Notes: generated from the sequence alone by a model not told the origin. Shown: positions 9,377 to 19,122, numbered from the stretch's first letter. The stretch is 64,000 nt of DNA from Tatumella morbirosei (GCF_000757425.2 NZ_JPKR02000001.1:1-64000), one strand, 5' to 3'. Translations and numbers: made by a program.

Positions 9377-9390
9377 TTGATTCAGGACAA
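9377..9390 (-). promoter_or_regulatory. Possible FNR site upstream of nrdDG
   Basis: TTGAT-tcag-GACAA agrees with TTGATnnnnATCAA in 8 of 10 defined positions and lies just upstream of the NrdR boxes. FNR activation of nrdDG is known in E. coli. Confidence 0.45.
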
Positions 9391-9482
9391 AGAAGCGCGG
9401 AAAGGAAGGATGGAGCGAATAAATGACCCGGGGTGGGGGGATAACCGTCCCCGGTAAGAGTGCCGGGAACAGTGTCGTGAAA

Positions 9483-9869
9483 TTAGCGGCGTACGGCGAT
9501 CGCTTCGATTTCGATTTTCACGTCTTTCGGTAAACGGGCTACTTCCACACAGGAACGTGCAGGGAAACTTGCCTGGTGCTCAGTGAAGAAGGCTTCATAG
9601 GTCGCGTTGACGGTGGCAAAGTCATTTAAATCTTTGACGAACACGGTGGTTTTCACAATATCACCGACAGTCAGACCCGCCTGCTCAATAATTGCCTTAA
9701 CATTAGCCAGAGACTGGCGGGTTTGCGCCGCGACATCGTCTGCAACGTCACCGGTGGCAGGATCAACAGGGATCTGTCCGGAGGTAATGATCATATTGCC
9801 GAGATCGACAGCCTGTACATACGGGCCGATAGCGGCAGGCGCTTTATCTGTGCTGATGACGCGAGACAT
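9483..9869 (-). CDS. ridA: 2-iminobutanoate/2-iminopropanoate deaminase RidA
   Basis: RidA/YjgF/YER057c/UK114 protein that hydrolyses reactive enamine/imine intermediates from PLP enzymes such as threonine dehydratase. The 128-aa sequence has the signature AGLTVGDIVKTTVFVKDLNDF and the active-site Arg in SCVEVARLPKDVKIEIEAIA. It follows pyrI as in E. coli, separated by 78 bp, and may have its own promoter there. Confidence 0.95.
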   Translation of the reverse strand: MSRVISTDKAPAAIGPYVQAVDLGNMIITSGQIPVDPATGDVADDVAAQTRQSLANVKAIIEQAGLTVGDIVKTTVFVKDLNDFATVNATYEAFFTEHQASFPARSCVEVARLPKDVKIEIEAIAVRR

Positions 9870-9947
9870 AAATTCCCCTTAATGATAGTTTCGAGGGCAA
9901 CAAGCCCTCTGTCGATGTTTTCCCCATTATAGAAGGGTCAGTGGTGA

Positions 9948-10412
9948 TTACCAGTGTCCGATAACAACATGATGCGCAAATTCTTTTTCACAGTATTTGC
10001 ATTTCAATGAGATATCCTGTGCCCGCTGGCGAACGGTAAACTCGGAATTAACCGGCTCATTATGGCTGATGCAGTTGCTGTTCGGACAGGTCAGAACCCG
10101 CTCAATTCGTTCCGGCAGTGCCGGCACAATTTTGGCGACCACGTCATAGTTATCAATTCGGTTTACCGTAGCCTGTGGTGCATAGATAGCCAGCTGATTG
10201 ATTTGGTCATCGGTCAGGAAAGTATTTTCTATTTTGATCAAATCTTTGCGCTGCATTTCACCGGACGGCAGATTCAGGCCAATGGTAATACGTTGATCGG
10301 TTTCGGTGAGGCGAAACAGTGACAGCAGCCGGAAGCCGACACGGGCAGGGATATGGTCAATCACCGTACCGCATTTAATCGCTTCTACCTGTAATTTATT
10401 ATCCTGAGTCAT
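9948..10412 (-). CDS. pyrI: Aspartate carbamoyltransferase regulatory chain PyrI
   Basis: Allosteric subunit of ATCase, binding CTP (inhibitor) and ATP (activator). The 154-aa chain has the nucleotide-binding N-domain starting [21 protein letters not shown] and a C-terminal zinc site with four cysteines (CPNSNC and CKYCEKEF) that contacts PyrB. The stop of pyrB lies 15 bp upstream of its start, so pyrBI form one operon under the pyrL attenuator. Confidence 0.97.
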   Translation of the reverse strand: MTQDNKLQVEAIKCGTVIDHIPARVGFRLLSLFRLTETDQRITIGLNLPSGEMQRKDLIKIENTFLTDDQINQLAIYAPQATVNRIDNYDVVAKIVPALPERIERVLTCPNSNCISHNEPVNSEFTVRQRAQDISLKCKYCEKEFAHHVVIGHW

Positions 10413-10427
10413 GGCTGTCTCTCCCCG

Positions 10428-11363
10428 TTATGCTGTCAGTTGTTCATTGAGTACTAATGCCAGCAAAGCCTGGCGGGCATAGATACCGTTGCCTGCCTGC
10501 TGGAAGTACCAGGCATGCGGAGTACTGTCAACATCGGTATCAATTTCATCCACACGTGGCAGCGGATGCAGCACTTTCATCGTCTCGCGGGCACCGGTCA
10601 GATCAGCGGCTCGTAAGACAAACTGTGCCTTAACGTTGGCATACTCAGACGGGTCCAGGCGCTCTTTCTGCACCCGGGTCATATACAAAATATCGGTCTG
10701 TGGTATCACTTCTTCGATGGATGCATGGCGGGACCAGGCGATATCTTTTTCATCCAGCAAATCGGTGATATAGGAAGGCATTGCCAGCGCATCCGGGGCG
10801 ATAAAGAAGAAACGGTTATTACTGAACTTAGCTAATGCCTGGGTCAGTGAATGAACAGTACGGCCGTATTTTAAATCACCCACCATGGCAATATTCAGAT
10901 TATCCAGTCGTTGCTGTGTTTCACTGATGGTGAACAGATCCAACAGGGTCTGAGTTGGGTGCTGGTTAGCGCCATCACCGGCATTCAGTACCGGAATATC
11001 ACCGGAAAATTCGGTCGCCAGCCTCGCAGCACCTTCCTGCGGATGGCGCATAACAATAGCATCCACATAGGTACTAATCACCGAAATGGTATCTGCCAGG
11101 GTTTCACCTTTTTTACCCAGAGAGGTATTTCCGCCATCAGCGAAACCGACGACCGAGGCACCTAAGCGGTGAATGGCTGTTTCAAAAGATAACCGGGTGC
11201 GGGTGGAAGCTTCGAAGAAGCAGCTGGCAATGACTTTATGCTTCAGTAATTCCGGCCGGGGTGAAGCCTTCAGCCGGGCGGCAGTATCTAATACCAGCTC
11301 CAGCTCCTCGCGGGAGAGGTCATTGATGGAGATAATATGCTTTCGATAGAGAGGGTTAGCCAT
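10428..11363 (-). CDS. pyrB: Aspartate carbamoyltransferase catalytic chain PyrB
   Basis: First committed step of pyrimidine synthesis: carbamoyl phosphate plus aspartate to N-carbamoylaspartate. The carbamoyl-phosphate loop STRTR (in [13 protein letters not shown]), the mobile-loop segment [16 protein letters not shown] and the aspartate-binding HPLPRVDEI are all present in 311 aa. The ATG at 11363 overlaps the 3' end of the leader peptide gene by 8 nt, so leader translation reaches the pyrB start. Confidence 0.97.
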   Translation of the reverse strand: MANPLYRKHIISINDLSREELELVLDTAARLKASPRPELLKHKVIASCFFEASTRTRLSFETAIHRLGASVVGFADGGNTSLGKKGETLADTISVISTYVDAIVMRHPQEGAARLATEFSGDIPVLNAGDGANQHPTQTLLDLFTISETQQRLDNLNIAMVGDLKYGRTVHSLTQALAKFSNNRFFFIAPDALAMPSYITDLLDEKDIAWSRHASIEEVIPQTDILYMTRVQKERLDPSEYANVKAQFVLRAADLTGARETMKVLHPLPRVDEIDTDVDSTPHAWYFQQAGNGIYARQALLALVLNEQLTA

Positions 11364-11514
11364 GAGTTATATCCTCGGCACGAACAGATGACAGGCAAAA
11401 AAAAGCCCCTGAAACAGGGGCTTTAACAGAATAGGGGTCTTCACAGGAAAAAAAAGGGCTACCACCCGCAGTCAGGCGGATACGGGCATCAGATTGTGTG
11501 ATTACCTGCGGCAT
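11356..11514 (-). CDS. pyrL: pyrBI operon leader peptide PyrL
   Basis: 52-codon leader not usually called because of its size. It starts at an ATG behind AGGGG, reads [12 protein letters not shown], continues through the U-rich pause tract encoding SPFFS, spans the attenuator hairpin encoding APVSGAFFC (E. coli PyrL has RGAFFC at the same place) and stops 8 nt inside pyrB. When UTP is low, RNA polymerase pauses in the U-tract, the ribosome catches up and prevents hairpin formation. Assigned from position, terminator and shared peptide motif; the N-terminal half is not conserved. Confidence 0.85.
   Translation of the reverse strand: MPQVITQSDARIRLTAGGSPFFSCEDPYSVKAPVSGAFFCLSSVRAEDITHG
11397..11423 (-). 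terminator. pyrBI attenuator (UTP-sensing intrinsic terminator)
   Basis: Perfect 9-bp stem AAGCCCCTG/CAGGGGCTT with AAA loop followed on the minus strand by eight T residues, just before pyrB and inside pyrL. This is the expected attenuator of the operon. Confidence 0.92.
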
Positions 11515-11540
11515 GTTTTTCCCCTGCAAATTTTCCGCGC

Positions 11541-11568
11541 ATTATACCGGCCTGACAGTTTCTGACAA
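11541..11568 (-). promoter_or_regulatory. pyrBI promoter
   Basis: TTGTCA (11563-11568) and TATAAT (11541-11546) with a 16-nt spacer, about 30 nt ahead of the pyrL start; the start-site region is pyrimidine-flanked as expected for a UTP-sensitive operon. Confidence 0.82.
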
Positions 11569-11610
11569 GAGTAGCGGGCGGTTAATCCTGCTTTCATATT
11601 CGTCTCCCGG

Positions 11611-12090
11611 TTACCCGGCACTGAGCAGGTGGCGGATTTGCTGATACAAAGGACCGATCTGCTGGCGATGTACCGGGGCAATCCAGACGTTATCACTGCC
11701 TGCCACCACTCCCATCATCTGTGGCAGTTGCTGACAATCGATAACTCTTGCGACCGCCCGTCCATAGCCGGCGGCAGTATGTACCAGGATAAACTCCTGA
11801 TTATAAACGATATCCACGACCATTTCGGCAATGGTACGACTTGCCCTGGGTAAGGGTTGTGCCAGTGGATTGAGGGTATAGATGCGTTGTCCGCGGCTGT
11901 TGCGTATTTTAATCACCCCCAGTGTTTTCAGTAACCTGGATATGGTGGACTGACTGACCATCGGAAATCCGGAACGTCGGACATCCTGGCGTAATGCTTC
12001 CTGGGAAATATAGCTGTTTTGCAGAATCAGCCGCTGGCACAGTGCCAGCTGTTGAAGCTCCCTGCTGGTGGCGGGGGAGGTAATAGGCAT
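11611..12090 (-). CDS. ArgR-family arginine repressor paralog
   Basis: Winged-helix DNA-binding domain (residues about 10-75; recognition helix around MVSQSTISRLLKTLG) plus a C-terminal hexamerisation/arginine-binding domain, 159 aa. The open frame extends to 12273, but the ATG at 12090 has GGAG spaced 9 nt upstream and gives ArgR-like length; 12099 is the next choice. Compared with E. coli ArgR the ligand loop GTIAGDD reads GVVAGSD and AGAAQLIARLLD reads AGYGRAVARVID, so arginine contacts are changed. It closes the arginine deiminase cluster, as in Salmonella, and is probably its local regulator, distinct from the core ArgR. Confidence 0.88.
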   Translation of the reverse strand: MPITSPATSRELQQLALCQRLILQNSYISQEALRQDVRRSGFPMVSQSTISRLLKTLGVIKIRNSRGQRIYTLNPLAQPLPRASRTIAEMVVDIVYNQEFILVHTAAGYGRAVARVIDCQQLPQMMGVVAGSDNVWIAPVHRQQIGPLYQQIRHLLSAG

Positions 12091-12200
12091 AGAGGACATC
12101 TCCGTTGTCGGGCCTGATGAGATCTGCCGGCAGAAGTTATTCCATGCCGGCAGAGACTGCCTGAATAATTGCTTTCCTCTATCAGGCAGTACGCCGGCCA

Positions 12201-13604
12201 TTATAGTAACGCGGAGACACTGAGCATAACTATGTTCATTATCACAAGAATGGCCAGTAACGGAGCGACCCATTTCAGATAACGAATGTATGGGACTCTG
12301 GCAATGGCCAGGCCGCCCATCACTACACCGGAAGTGGGTGTGATCAGATTAACCAGCCCTGAGGCTGACTGATAGACCGTCACGACCAAATCACGGCCGG
12401 TACCGGCAAAGTCTGCCAACGGCGCCAGAATCGGCATGCTGAGCACCGCCAGTCCTGAGGATGAGGGGATCAGGAATGACAGCACCACTTCAATCAGCCA
12501 GGTCACATTGATAAATACGACTGACGGTAATCCGCTGACCAGTTGTTCGGCGGCATTCAGTAATGAATGGGTAATCATGCCATTATCCATGATGACTACA
12601 ATGCCACGGGCAATACCGATGATCAGGGCAACGCCCAGCAAATCGCGGGCACCATCGATAAACGTCGAGGTAAAGTTTTCCTCACTCATCCGTGCTACCA
12701 GTCCGACCAGAATCGAGGCCGCAAGGAACATGGCAGATATTTCGGCCATCCACCAGCCCTTTACCGAAACCCCATAAATCATAATCACAAAGGCCACAGC
12801 AAACAGACCGAGAATAATTTTACGTGTCAGGGTAAAAGGTAATGGCTCATCACTCTGCTGAGATAAAAAGTAGCGCCGGTTTTCTTCAGCATGATCGGCC
12901 AGCAATGATAGTTGCGGATTTTCGCGTACACGAATGGCATAGCGACGTACCCACCAGACACACACCAGCCAGCCACTGATAAGCATGATAATGCGCAGCG
13001 TAATACCTTCGGTAAACGGAATCCCTGCGGCATTAGCGGCAATCACCGTGGCGAACGGATTAATCGTGGAACCCAAAGTGCCAATACCGGCTCCCAGCAA
13101 AACCGTTGCGGCAGCGACCAGGGGATCGAAGCGAGCCGCCATCATCACGGGCACCAGCAGTGAGTAGAACGGCAATGACTCTTCAGCCATCCCGTAAATG
13201 GTGCCACCCAGAGCAAACAGCCCCATGAGTATCGGGATCATCCACTCTTCTTTGCCATGCAGTTTCAGGGTAACCCGCTGTATCCCGGCATCGATAGCGC
13301 CGGTTTTATTGGTGACACCGAGAAACCCGCCAATAATCAGGATAAACAGCGCAACATCAATGGCACCGGCCTGGCCGGTTTTGTGGTCCCAGAGACCGTC
13401 AATCGGAGCCAGCAGAATATCGCTGAGGCCTTGCGGGCTGGGGGCGACCGTATGATAAGTTCCGGCCACTGGCACTTCTTTGCCCAGACTCTCATTCATT
13501 GCCATCTGATACTGTCCGGCAGGAATCAGCCAACTGAGGGCCGCCACCAGAATAATCAGCACAAACAGAATGGTATATGCGGAGGGGAATTTAAACGTCT
13601 TCAT
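12201..13604 (-). CDS. YfcC-family basic amino acid antiporter (arginine/ornithine)
   Basis: 467-aa inner-membrane carrier of the YfcC/DcuC-type ion-transporter superfamily with about 11-12 helices. Conserved stretches include ALGGTIYGMAEESLPFYSLLVPVMMAARFD, GAGIGTLGSTINPFATVIAANAAGIPF and LIPSSSGLAVLSMPILAPLAD. Lying between the carbamoyltransferase and ArgR-like genes of the deiminase cluster, it very likely exchanges external arginine for ornithine. It is a different family from the ArcD of Pseudomonas. A 48-bp gap separates it from the arcB stop. Confidence 0.88.
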   Translation of the reverse strand: MKTFKFPSAYTILFVLIILVAALSWLIPAGQYQMAMNESLGKEVPVAGTYHTVAPSPQGLSDILLAPIDGLWDHKTGQAGAIDVALFILIIGGFLGVTNKTGAIDAGIQRVTLKLHGKEEWMIPILMGLFALGGTIYGMAEESLPFYSLLVPVMMAARFDPLVAAATVLLGAGIGTLGSTINPFATVIAANAAGIPFTEGITLRIIMLISGWLVCVWWVRRYAIRVRENPQLSLLADHAEENRRYFLSQQSDEPLPFTLTRKIILGLFAVAFVIMIYGVSVKGWWMAEISAMFLAASILVGLVARMSEENFTSTFIDGARDLLGVALIIGIARGIVVIMDNGMITHSLLNAAEQLVSGLPSVVFINVTWLIEVVLSFLIPSSSGLAVLSMPILAPLADFAGTGRDLVVTVYQSASGLVNLITPTSGVVMGGLAIARVPYIRYLKWVAPLLAILVIMNIVMLSVSALL

Positions 13605-13652
13605 TGCACTCTCTCCCGGAGAGGTACGCCATCACGGCGTACCTGCGGTCAG

Positions 13653-14657
13653 TTAGTCTGCCAGTGTTGCGACCATCACCGCTTTGATGGTGTGCATCCG
13701 GTTTTCTGCTTCATCAAACACAATAGAATGTGCCGATTCGAAAACCTCTTCCGTCACTTCCAGTCCTTTCAGGCCGTAAGTTGCCTCGATTTCACGGCCG
13801 ACGGTGGTGTGTTCATTATGGAAAGCGGGCAGACAGTGCATAAATTTCACCGACGGGTTTCCGGTGGCCTCAATCACCTGCTGGTTAATCTGGTAAGGTT
13901 TCATCAGGCTGACACGTTGTTCCCAGGCTTCTTTGGCTTCACCCATCGAGACCCAGACATCGGTATACAGGAAGTCCACGCCTTTCACTCCTTCGCTGAC
14001 CGATTCGGTCAGGCTGATTTTGGCACCGCTGGTGGCGGCAATGGCCTGACACTACTTCACCAGCGCCTCGTCGGGCCAGAATGAGCGGGGAGCGACCAGC
14101 CGGATATCCATTCCCATGATAGCGGCGCCGACCATTAGCGAATTTCCCATATTGTTCCTTGCATCACCCAGGTAAGCAAAGCTCAGTGAAGACAACTCTC
14201 TGCCCGGCGCATGTTCCTGCATGGTCATCAAATCCGCCAGAATCTGAGTGGGATGGAACTCATCGGTCAGTCCGTTCCAGACCGGAACCCCGGCAAATTC
14301 CGCCAGCTCTTCAACAATATTCTGACCGAAGCCCCGGTATTCGATACCGTCATACATCCGGCCCAGTACTCTGGCGGTGTCTTTCATCGATTCTTTATGG
14401 CCTATCTGAGATCCGGAAGGGCCCAGATAAGTCACACAGGCGCCCTGGTCGAATGCAGCAACCTCAAAAGCACATCGGGTTCGGGTCGAACTTTTTTCAA
14501 AAATCAGCGCAATATTTCTGCCACTGAGTTTCGGTTGTTCAGTTCCTTGTTGTTTATCCTGTTTCAGTTGGCGGGCCAGATTCAACAGGTAATGGATCTC
14601 TTCGGCGGTGTAATCCAGCAGTTTCAGAAAATGGCGTTGTTTCAGAGTCACTGACAT
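13653..14657 (-). pseudogene. arcB: Catabolic ornithine carbamoyltransferase interrupted by an amber codon
   Basis: Full-length OTCase frame of 334 residues that would convert citrulline and phosphate to ornithine and carbamoyl phosphate. STRTR, HPTQ and the HCLPAFHN motif are all intact, and both halves are in one frame, but codon 202 is TAG (positions 14052-14054). In the paralog argI the same place reads VEECQA, and here it reads VK-stop-CQA, so a single G-to-T change of a Glu codon explains it. No other damage is seen, suggesting a recent mutation, amber suppression, or a sequencing error. Sits between the antiporter and arcC in the deiminase cluster; argI could cover the lost function. 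Confidence 0.9.
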
Positions 14658-14743
14658 ATCAAAGTCCTTATTTAAATTATCCGTGGGCCGGTCCTTGCCC
14701 TGAGTGGCGAACCGGCGTTGATTGGGTTGGTGCAGACGGGCAT

Positions 14744-15658
14744 TCAGCCCGGCATAATCAGCGTGCCTTTTTTACCATTGAGGATCATGCGGCCATCCTG
14801 TAATGAGCCGATACCGGCAATACCCTGACAATCCCGAACAAAGCGGCAGCAAGCCGAAACTTTCGGCCCCATCGAACCTGCATCAAACTGCAACTCCTCC
14901 AGAGAGCTGACGCTGGTCTTGCCAATGGCCTTTTGTGCCGGGGTATTCCAGTTCAGGTAGACGGCATCGGCATCGGTCAGAATCAGCAGCGCATCGGCTT
15001 TTAGCTGGCGGGCCAGCATGGCGGCAGAGAGATCTTTATCAATAACTGCCTCAACCCCCTGCAATCCCTGACCGTGTTCGGTGACCGGGATCCCGCCTCC
15101 GCCATTACAGATCACCAGATGATCTTCTGCCAGCAAGGCGGTAATGGCCGCATTTTCGACAATACTGACCGGCTGCGGAGAAGCGACGACACGGCGAAAT
15201 CCGCTGCCATCCGGTTTGACGGCCCAGTGTTTCTCTGCGGATAACTTAATCGCCTGTTCTTCGGTATACATCGGGCCGATATATTTGCACGGGTCGAGGA
15301 ATGCCGGATCTTCAGGATCGACTCTGACCTGCGTCAAAAGAGTCGTGACCTGCTGATGTGGCAGGCAGTTTTTCAGGGCCTGTTGCAGCATATAACCGAT
15401 CATCCCCTGAGTTTCTGCGCCCAGCACATCCAGCGGATAGGGTTTCACCGCCGGATAGGCTGCGTTCTGTAAAGCCAGCAGACCGACCTGTGGCCCGTTG
15501 CCATGGACCAGCACAACACGCCAGTCTGCCGTCAGTCCGGCAATGACTTCCGCAGCGGTCAGGATATTTTTTTGCTGAATTTCAGCTTCCAGAGGGTCAC
15601 CGCGCTTCAGTAACGCGTTTCCCCCCAGTGCGACAACCAGCGTGGGTTTATTTTTCAC
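14744..15658 (-). CDS. arcC: Carbamate kinase ArcC
   Basis: Makes ATP from carbamoyl phosphate and ADP, the energy-yielding last step of the arginine deiminase pathway. Amino-acid-kinase fold with [15 protein letters not shown] at the N-terminus, [17 protein letters not shown] and [15 protein letters not shown] for nucleotide and phosphate binding. The frame opens at 15712 inside arcA, but a GTG at 15658 has GGGAG spaced 7 nt upstream and begins [12 protein letters not shown], giving 304 aa; I prefer it. It begins 17 bp after the arcA stop. Confidence 0.93.
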   Translation of the reverse strand: MKNKPTLVVALGGNALLKRGDPLEAEIQQKNILTAAEVIAGLTADWRVVLVHGNGPQVGLLALQNAAYPAVKPYPLDVLGAETQGMIGYMLQQALKNCLPHQQVTTLLTQVRVDPEDPAFLDPCKYIGPMYTEEQAIKLSAEKHWAVKPDGSGFRRVVASPQPVSIVENAAITALLAEDHLVICNGGGGIPVTEHGQGLQGVEAVIDKDLSAAMLARQLKADALLILTDADAVYLNWNTPAQKAIGKTSVSSLEELQFDAGSMGPKVSACCRFVRDCQGIAGIGSLQDGRMILNGKKGTLIMPG

Positions 15659-15675
15659 TGTGATTCTCCCTGTGG

Positions 15676-16896
15676 TTAAATTCCGTCCCGTTCCAGCGGA
15701 CAACTCATACATCTGGCACCACCACGTCCTCTGCCCAGCTCATCACCGGCAATCGGCAGCACGGTAATCCCGGCCTTATCATATTTTTCGTTAGTCCAGA
15801 CGTTGCGCTCATAACCAATGACGACCCCCGGACGAACGGTCAGAACATTATTCGCGTCGTTCCACTGTTCGCGTTCTGCCTCAAAGCGGTCGCCTCCGGT
15901 AGTTATTAACCGGATCTGGTCAATGCCCAACGCCTGCTCCAGTGCTTTCAGGAAACTGCTTTCCGCCGTGCGACACAGGCCTCCATGGCCGTCCGGGGTC
16001 AGGGTCCAGCAGGTCATATTCTGATTAATGACTTGTGGATAGACAGAAAACGTATCAATATCCAGATGGGTCATGACAGTATCGAGATGCATGCAGGAGC
16101 GTTGCTGTGGCAGCTCCAGTACAATGACACGGCTGGCCTGTTGGTGTTTAAACAGCGAACTGGCGAGAAATTCTATGCCCTGCGCCGTGGTTCTTTCCGA
16201 CAAACCAATCAGGACGGTCCCTCGTCCAATCACCAGCACATCACCGCCTTCCAGGGTGGCGTGATCATAATTCAGGTTATCGTCACCGTAATAGCGGATG
16301 AAATCACCGTTGCTGAAGGCCGGATGCCAGCGATAAATGGCTCTCAGGTTATGGGTTTCACGTTGTCTGGCGACTTTGGCCATCGGGTTAATACTTACCC
16401 CCTGGTAAATCCAGCAGGAAGTATCGCGGGTAAACAGGTGGTTAGGCAGCGGACGGGTAATAAAATCATCCTGATCGGTCTGACGGCCGGCGATATTTCT
16501 GATCTCAGGAGGCAGTTCATCACAGGTCAGTCCTCCGGTCAGGTGTCGGGACAGTTCCCGGTGCGGCATCTGTCCCAGCCAGTCACGGATGTCAGCGGCA
16601 AAACATGGGCCCAGGCGATAGTCAGAAATCTGAGTTTTCAACAGCCAGTTTTTGGCTTCAGGAACGTCCAGAGTTCTGGTCAGTAAATCAGTCAGCAGCA
16701 GGACATCCACACCTTGCTGACGTAGCGTATCGGCAAATTTATCATGTTCCTCTCCGGCCCGTTCTACCGACAAAACATCGTCAAATAACAGATCCTGGCA
16801 GTTGCTGGGAGTCAGTCTCTTCAGACTGAGATTGGGACGATGTAGCAGTACAGTGCGTAATGTGCCTATTTCGGAACCGACATAATGCTTTTCCAT
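15676..16896 (-). CDS. arcA: Arginine deiminase ArcA
   Basis: Hydrolyses arginine to citrulline and ammonia, giving ATP and acid resistance. Guanidino-group-modifying enzyme fold with the usual catalytic set: [26 protein letters not shown] (catalytic His) and the nucleophile in [15 protein letters not shown] close to the C-terminus; 406 aa is the usual length. First gene of the minus-strand arcA-arcC-arcB-antiporter-argR2 run, behind a 614-bp AT-rich control region. Confidence 0.96.
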   Translation of the reverse strand: MEKHYVGSEIGTLRTVLLHRPNLSLKRLTPSNCQDLLFDDVLSVERAGEEHDKFADTLRQQGVDVLLLTDLLTRTLDVPEAKNWLLKTQISDYRLGPCFAADIRDWLGQMPHRELSRHLTGGLTCDELPPEIRNIAGRQTDQDDFITRPLPNHLFTRDTSCWIYQGVSINPMAKVARQRETHNLRAIYRWHPAFSNGDFIRYYGDDNLNYDHATLEGGDVLVIGRGTVLIGLSERTTAQGIEFLASSLFKHQQASRVIVLELPQQRSCMHLDTVMTHLDIDTFSVYPQVINQNMTCWTLTPDGHGGLCRTAESSFLKALEQALGIDQIRLITTGGDRFEAEREQWNDANNVLTVRPGVVIGYERNVWTNEKYDKAGITVLPIAGDELGRGRGGARCMSCPLERDGI

Positions 16897-17510
16897 AGAT
16901 GCTCCTTATCGGTGGAATAAACAGCATCAGGGAAAGTAACCCTGACACTGCTCCTGAAAACAGTTTGAAAATAACCAAAAGGCGTCAGGTGAAAATGTGA
17001 TGATATTCAAAGAGTGAAATAAACTGACGGCGGATAAACTATTTGATGAGAGAGATCATTAAGTGGTGATTTGCTGATTATCAGAAAGTGAAATTAAAAA
17101 TAAATTATTGCGATAATTATTTGTATTTTCCGGATTTATAGCAAAAGTCTCCTGTCAGGATTATTTTTATCTTGATGATAAATATCAATTTATTTTTTAT
17201 TTTGCATATTTATACATTTGTGTGGCTGGTTATTTTTTTGACAGTGGTTAAGGAAGGATATTTATTCATTCTCAGTGGAATATCTGAAAAGTTATATTTA
17301 TGACCTGCGCCTGATTATTAATCATAACTGCAGGAAAACAGAGGGTTAAAAAACCATGCAGTATCATCGGTTGCCAGGGTATGCATTACTGATGAATAAA
17401 ATTACCGACGCCAAACAGAAATTTCCGGTCGCGGATAAATAATTATATCTGCACGGGCAGGAACAGGGCTCCGGCAACCCCTCAGGGAGCCGGAGACCAC
17501 AGCCAACCAG
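16897..17510. promoter_or_regulatory. AT-rich control region upstream of arcA
   Basis: 614 bp with no credible gene. Candidate sites: a CRP-like TGTGA-tgatat-TCAAA at 16996-17011; an imperfect ARG box AGGAT-attt-ATTCA at 17255-17268; and an imperfect palindrome TTGATgataaatATCAA in the 17170s whose halves resemble FNR half-sites but with a 7-nt rather than 4-nt spacer. Just after the argI stop, 7-bp arms CTCCGGC/GCCGGAG (17469-17495) form a weak hairpin. No assignment is firm. Confidence 0.4.
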
Positions 17511-18518
17511 TTACTGCTGACCCAGGGTGGCAACCATGACCGCTTTGATGGTGTGCATGCGGTTTTCTGCCTGATCAAACACAATACTGTGTTCCGATTC
17601 AAAAACCTCGTTAGTCACTTCAATGCCGTCGGTAAACCCGTACTGCTCAGCCATCTGTTTACCCACCGAAGTTTGATCATCGTGGAAGGCAGGCAGACAG
17701 TGCAGAAACTTAACTCCGGGATTGCCGCTCAGTGCCAGCATCTGTTGATTGACCTGATAAGGGCGTAGCAGGGCAATACGTTCAGCCCAAGCTTCTTTGG
17801 CTTCCCCCATGGAGACCCAGACATCGGTATAGATAAAGTCAGCGCCTTTCACCCCGTCAGCGACTGATTCAGTCAGGGTAATTTTACCGCCGGTTTGCGC
17901 TGCCGCTGCCTGGCACTCTTCCACCAAACCGTCTTCAGGCCAGCAGGCTTTGGGTGCGACCAGCCGTAAATTCAGCCCGGTCAGTGCGGCAGCTTCCAGC
18001 ATTGAATTTCCCATGTTATTTCGTGCATCCCCGACATAGACCAGGGTCATCTCAGAGAACTTTTTACCAGGCAGATGTTCCTGCATCGTCAGCAGATCGG
18101 CCAGCAACTGGGTCGGGTGAAATTCGGTGGTCAGGCCGTTCCAGACCGGAACACCGGCAAATTCTGCCAGCGTTTCAACAATATCCTGACCGTAACCCCG
18201 GTACTGAATACCGTCATACATTCTGCCCAGCACCCGAGCCGTGTCTTTAATCGATTCTTTATGTCCAATCTGGCTGCCACTGGCACCCAGCCAGGTGACA
18301 CGTGCGCCCTGGTCATAAGCGGCAACTTCGAAAGAGCAACGGGTACGGGTCGAATCTTTTTCGAAGATGAGCGCGATGTTTTTTCCCTGCAAGGCAGGTT
18401 TTTCTGTGCCCTGTTTTTTTTCTTTTTTCAGGCGGGCAGCCAGGCTCAGCAGTTGTTCGAGTTCGGCGGGGGTAAAATCTAACAGTCTCAGAAAATGACG
18501 CTGATACAGCTTACTCAT
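17511..18518 (-). CDS. argI: Ornithine carbamoyltransferase ArgI (anabolic)
   Basis: Joins carbamoyl phosphate and ornithine to citrulline in arginine synthesis. All family motifs are present: [35 protein letters not shown], the [10 protein letters not shown] segment and HCLPAFHD near residue 270. The ATG at 18518 (335 aa) has GGAG 6 nt upstream; the longer frame to 18587 would run through the operators. It is closely similar to the interrupted arcB about 3 kb away, an evident duplication. Two ARG boxes overlap its promoter. Confidence 0.96.
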   Translation of the reverse strand: MSKLYQRHFLRLLDFTPAELEQLLSLAARLKKEKKQGTEKPALQGKNIALIFEKDSTRTRCSFEVAAYDQGARVTWLGASGSQIGHKESIKDTARVLGRMYDGIQYRGYGQDIVETLAEFAGVPVWNGLTTEFHPTQLLADLLTMQEHLPGKKFSEMTLVYVGDARNNMGNSMLEAAALTGLNLRLVAPKACWPEDGLVEECQAAAAQTGGKITLTESVADGVKGADFIYTDVWVSMGEAKEAWAERIALLRPYQVNQQMLALSGNPGVKFLHCLPAFHDDQTSVGKQMAEQYGFTDGIEVTNEVFESEHSIVFDQAENRMHTIKAVMVATLGQQ

Positions 18519-18543
18519 ACATCGCTCCGGATAGTAAAAATAA

Positions 18544-18582
18544 TATGAATTAATATTCAATCTATATGTATGAATATTCATT
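18544..18582 (-). promoter_or_regulatory. Two tandem ARG boxes over the argI promoter
   Basis: Box 1 (18544-18561) contains TGAAT-taat-ATTCA, a perfect ARG core. Box 2 (18565-18582) contains TGTAT-gaat-ATTCA, one mismatch. Centres are 21 bp apart (3-bp gap), the canonical spacing for ArgR hexamer binding. A TTGAAA -35-like element on the minus strand adjoins box 2. Confidence 0.88.
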
Positions 18583-18696
18583 TTCAACCTTATTTTCAGT
18601 TATCTGGTGCTTTAGTGTAGTGCCGCGTCGGAGGCTGTGGGAAAATAGCCGTTTAGCGAAGGGGGCTGACCCCTGAGTGCACCTGAGGAACATCCG

Positions 18697-19122
18697 ATGA
18701 CTTTTGAATCCTTTATGGAAGAACAGCGCGAAGAAACACGCGAAATTATTGAAGAATTACTGGAAGATGGCAGCGATCCTGATGCGCTCTATACCATCGA
18801 ACACCATTTGTCCTGTGACAGTTTTGATGCGCTGGAAAAAGCTGCCGTTGACGCATTCAAGCTGGGCTATGAAGTGACCGACCCTGAAGAGCTGGAACTG
18901 GAAGACGGCACCACTGTCATGTGCGTGGATATCATCAGTGAAGTCGCCCTGAAAGAAGATCTGATTAATGCCCAGATCGAACAGCTGGTGAAAATGGCCG
19001 GTAAACACAACGTCGATTACGATGGCTGGGGAACTTACTTCGAAGACCCGGACGCCGAAGACGAAGAGGACGATGAGGATGACGCCGGCCCGGAACAAGG
19101 TGATACCGGCGTTCGTCACTGA
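18697..19122 (+). CDS. rraB: Ribonuclease E inhibitor RraB
   Basis: Acidic 141-aa protein that binds RNase E and changes the set of RNAs it cuts. The sequence runs closely with E. coli RraB ([55 protein letters not shown]) and ends in an Asp/Glu-rich tail before GVRH. It is divergent from argI, as in E. coli and Salmonella. Confidence 0.96.
   Translation: MTFESFMEEQREETREIIEELLEDGSDPDALYTIEHHLSCDSFDALEKAAVDAFKLGYEVTDPEELELEDGTTVMCVDIISEVALKEDLINAQIEQLVKMAGKHNVDYDGWGTYFEDPDAEDEEDDEDDAGPEQGDTGVRH

Noticed and set aside
12091-12273. Extended N-terminus of the ArgR paralog
   Set aside because: The longer frame overlaps the antiporter gene and has no ArgR-like sequence; the internal ATG with a ribosome site is preferred.
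13257-14084. 275-codon plus-strand frame across the antiporter and arcB region
   Set aside because: It is the complement shadow of two well-supported genes and shows no independent coding sign.
17168-17190. TTGAT...ATCAA as an FNR site for arcA
   Set aside because: The half-sites are right, but the spacer is 7 nt instead of 4, which FNR does not tolerate; kept only as an imperfect palindrome.
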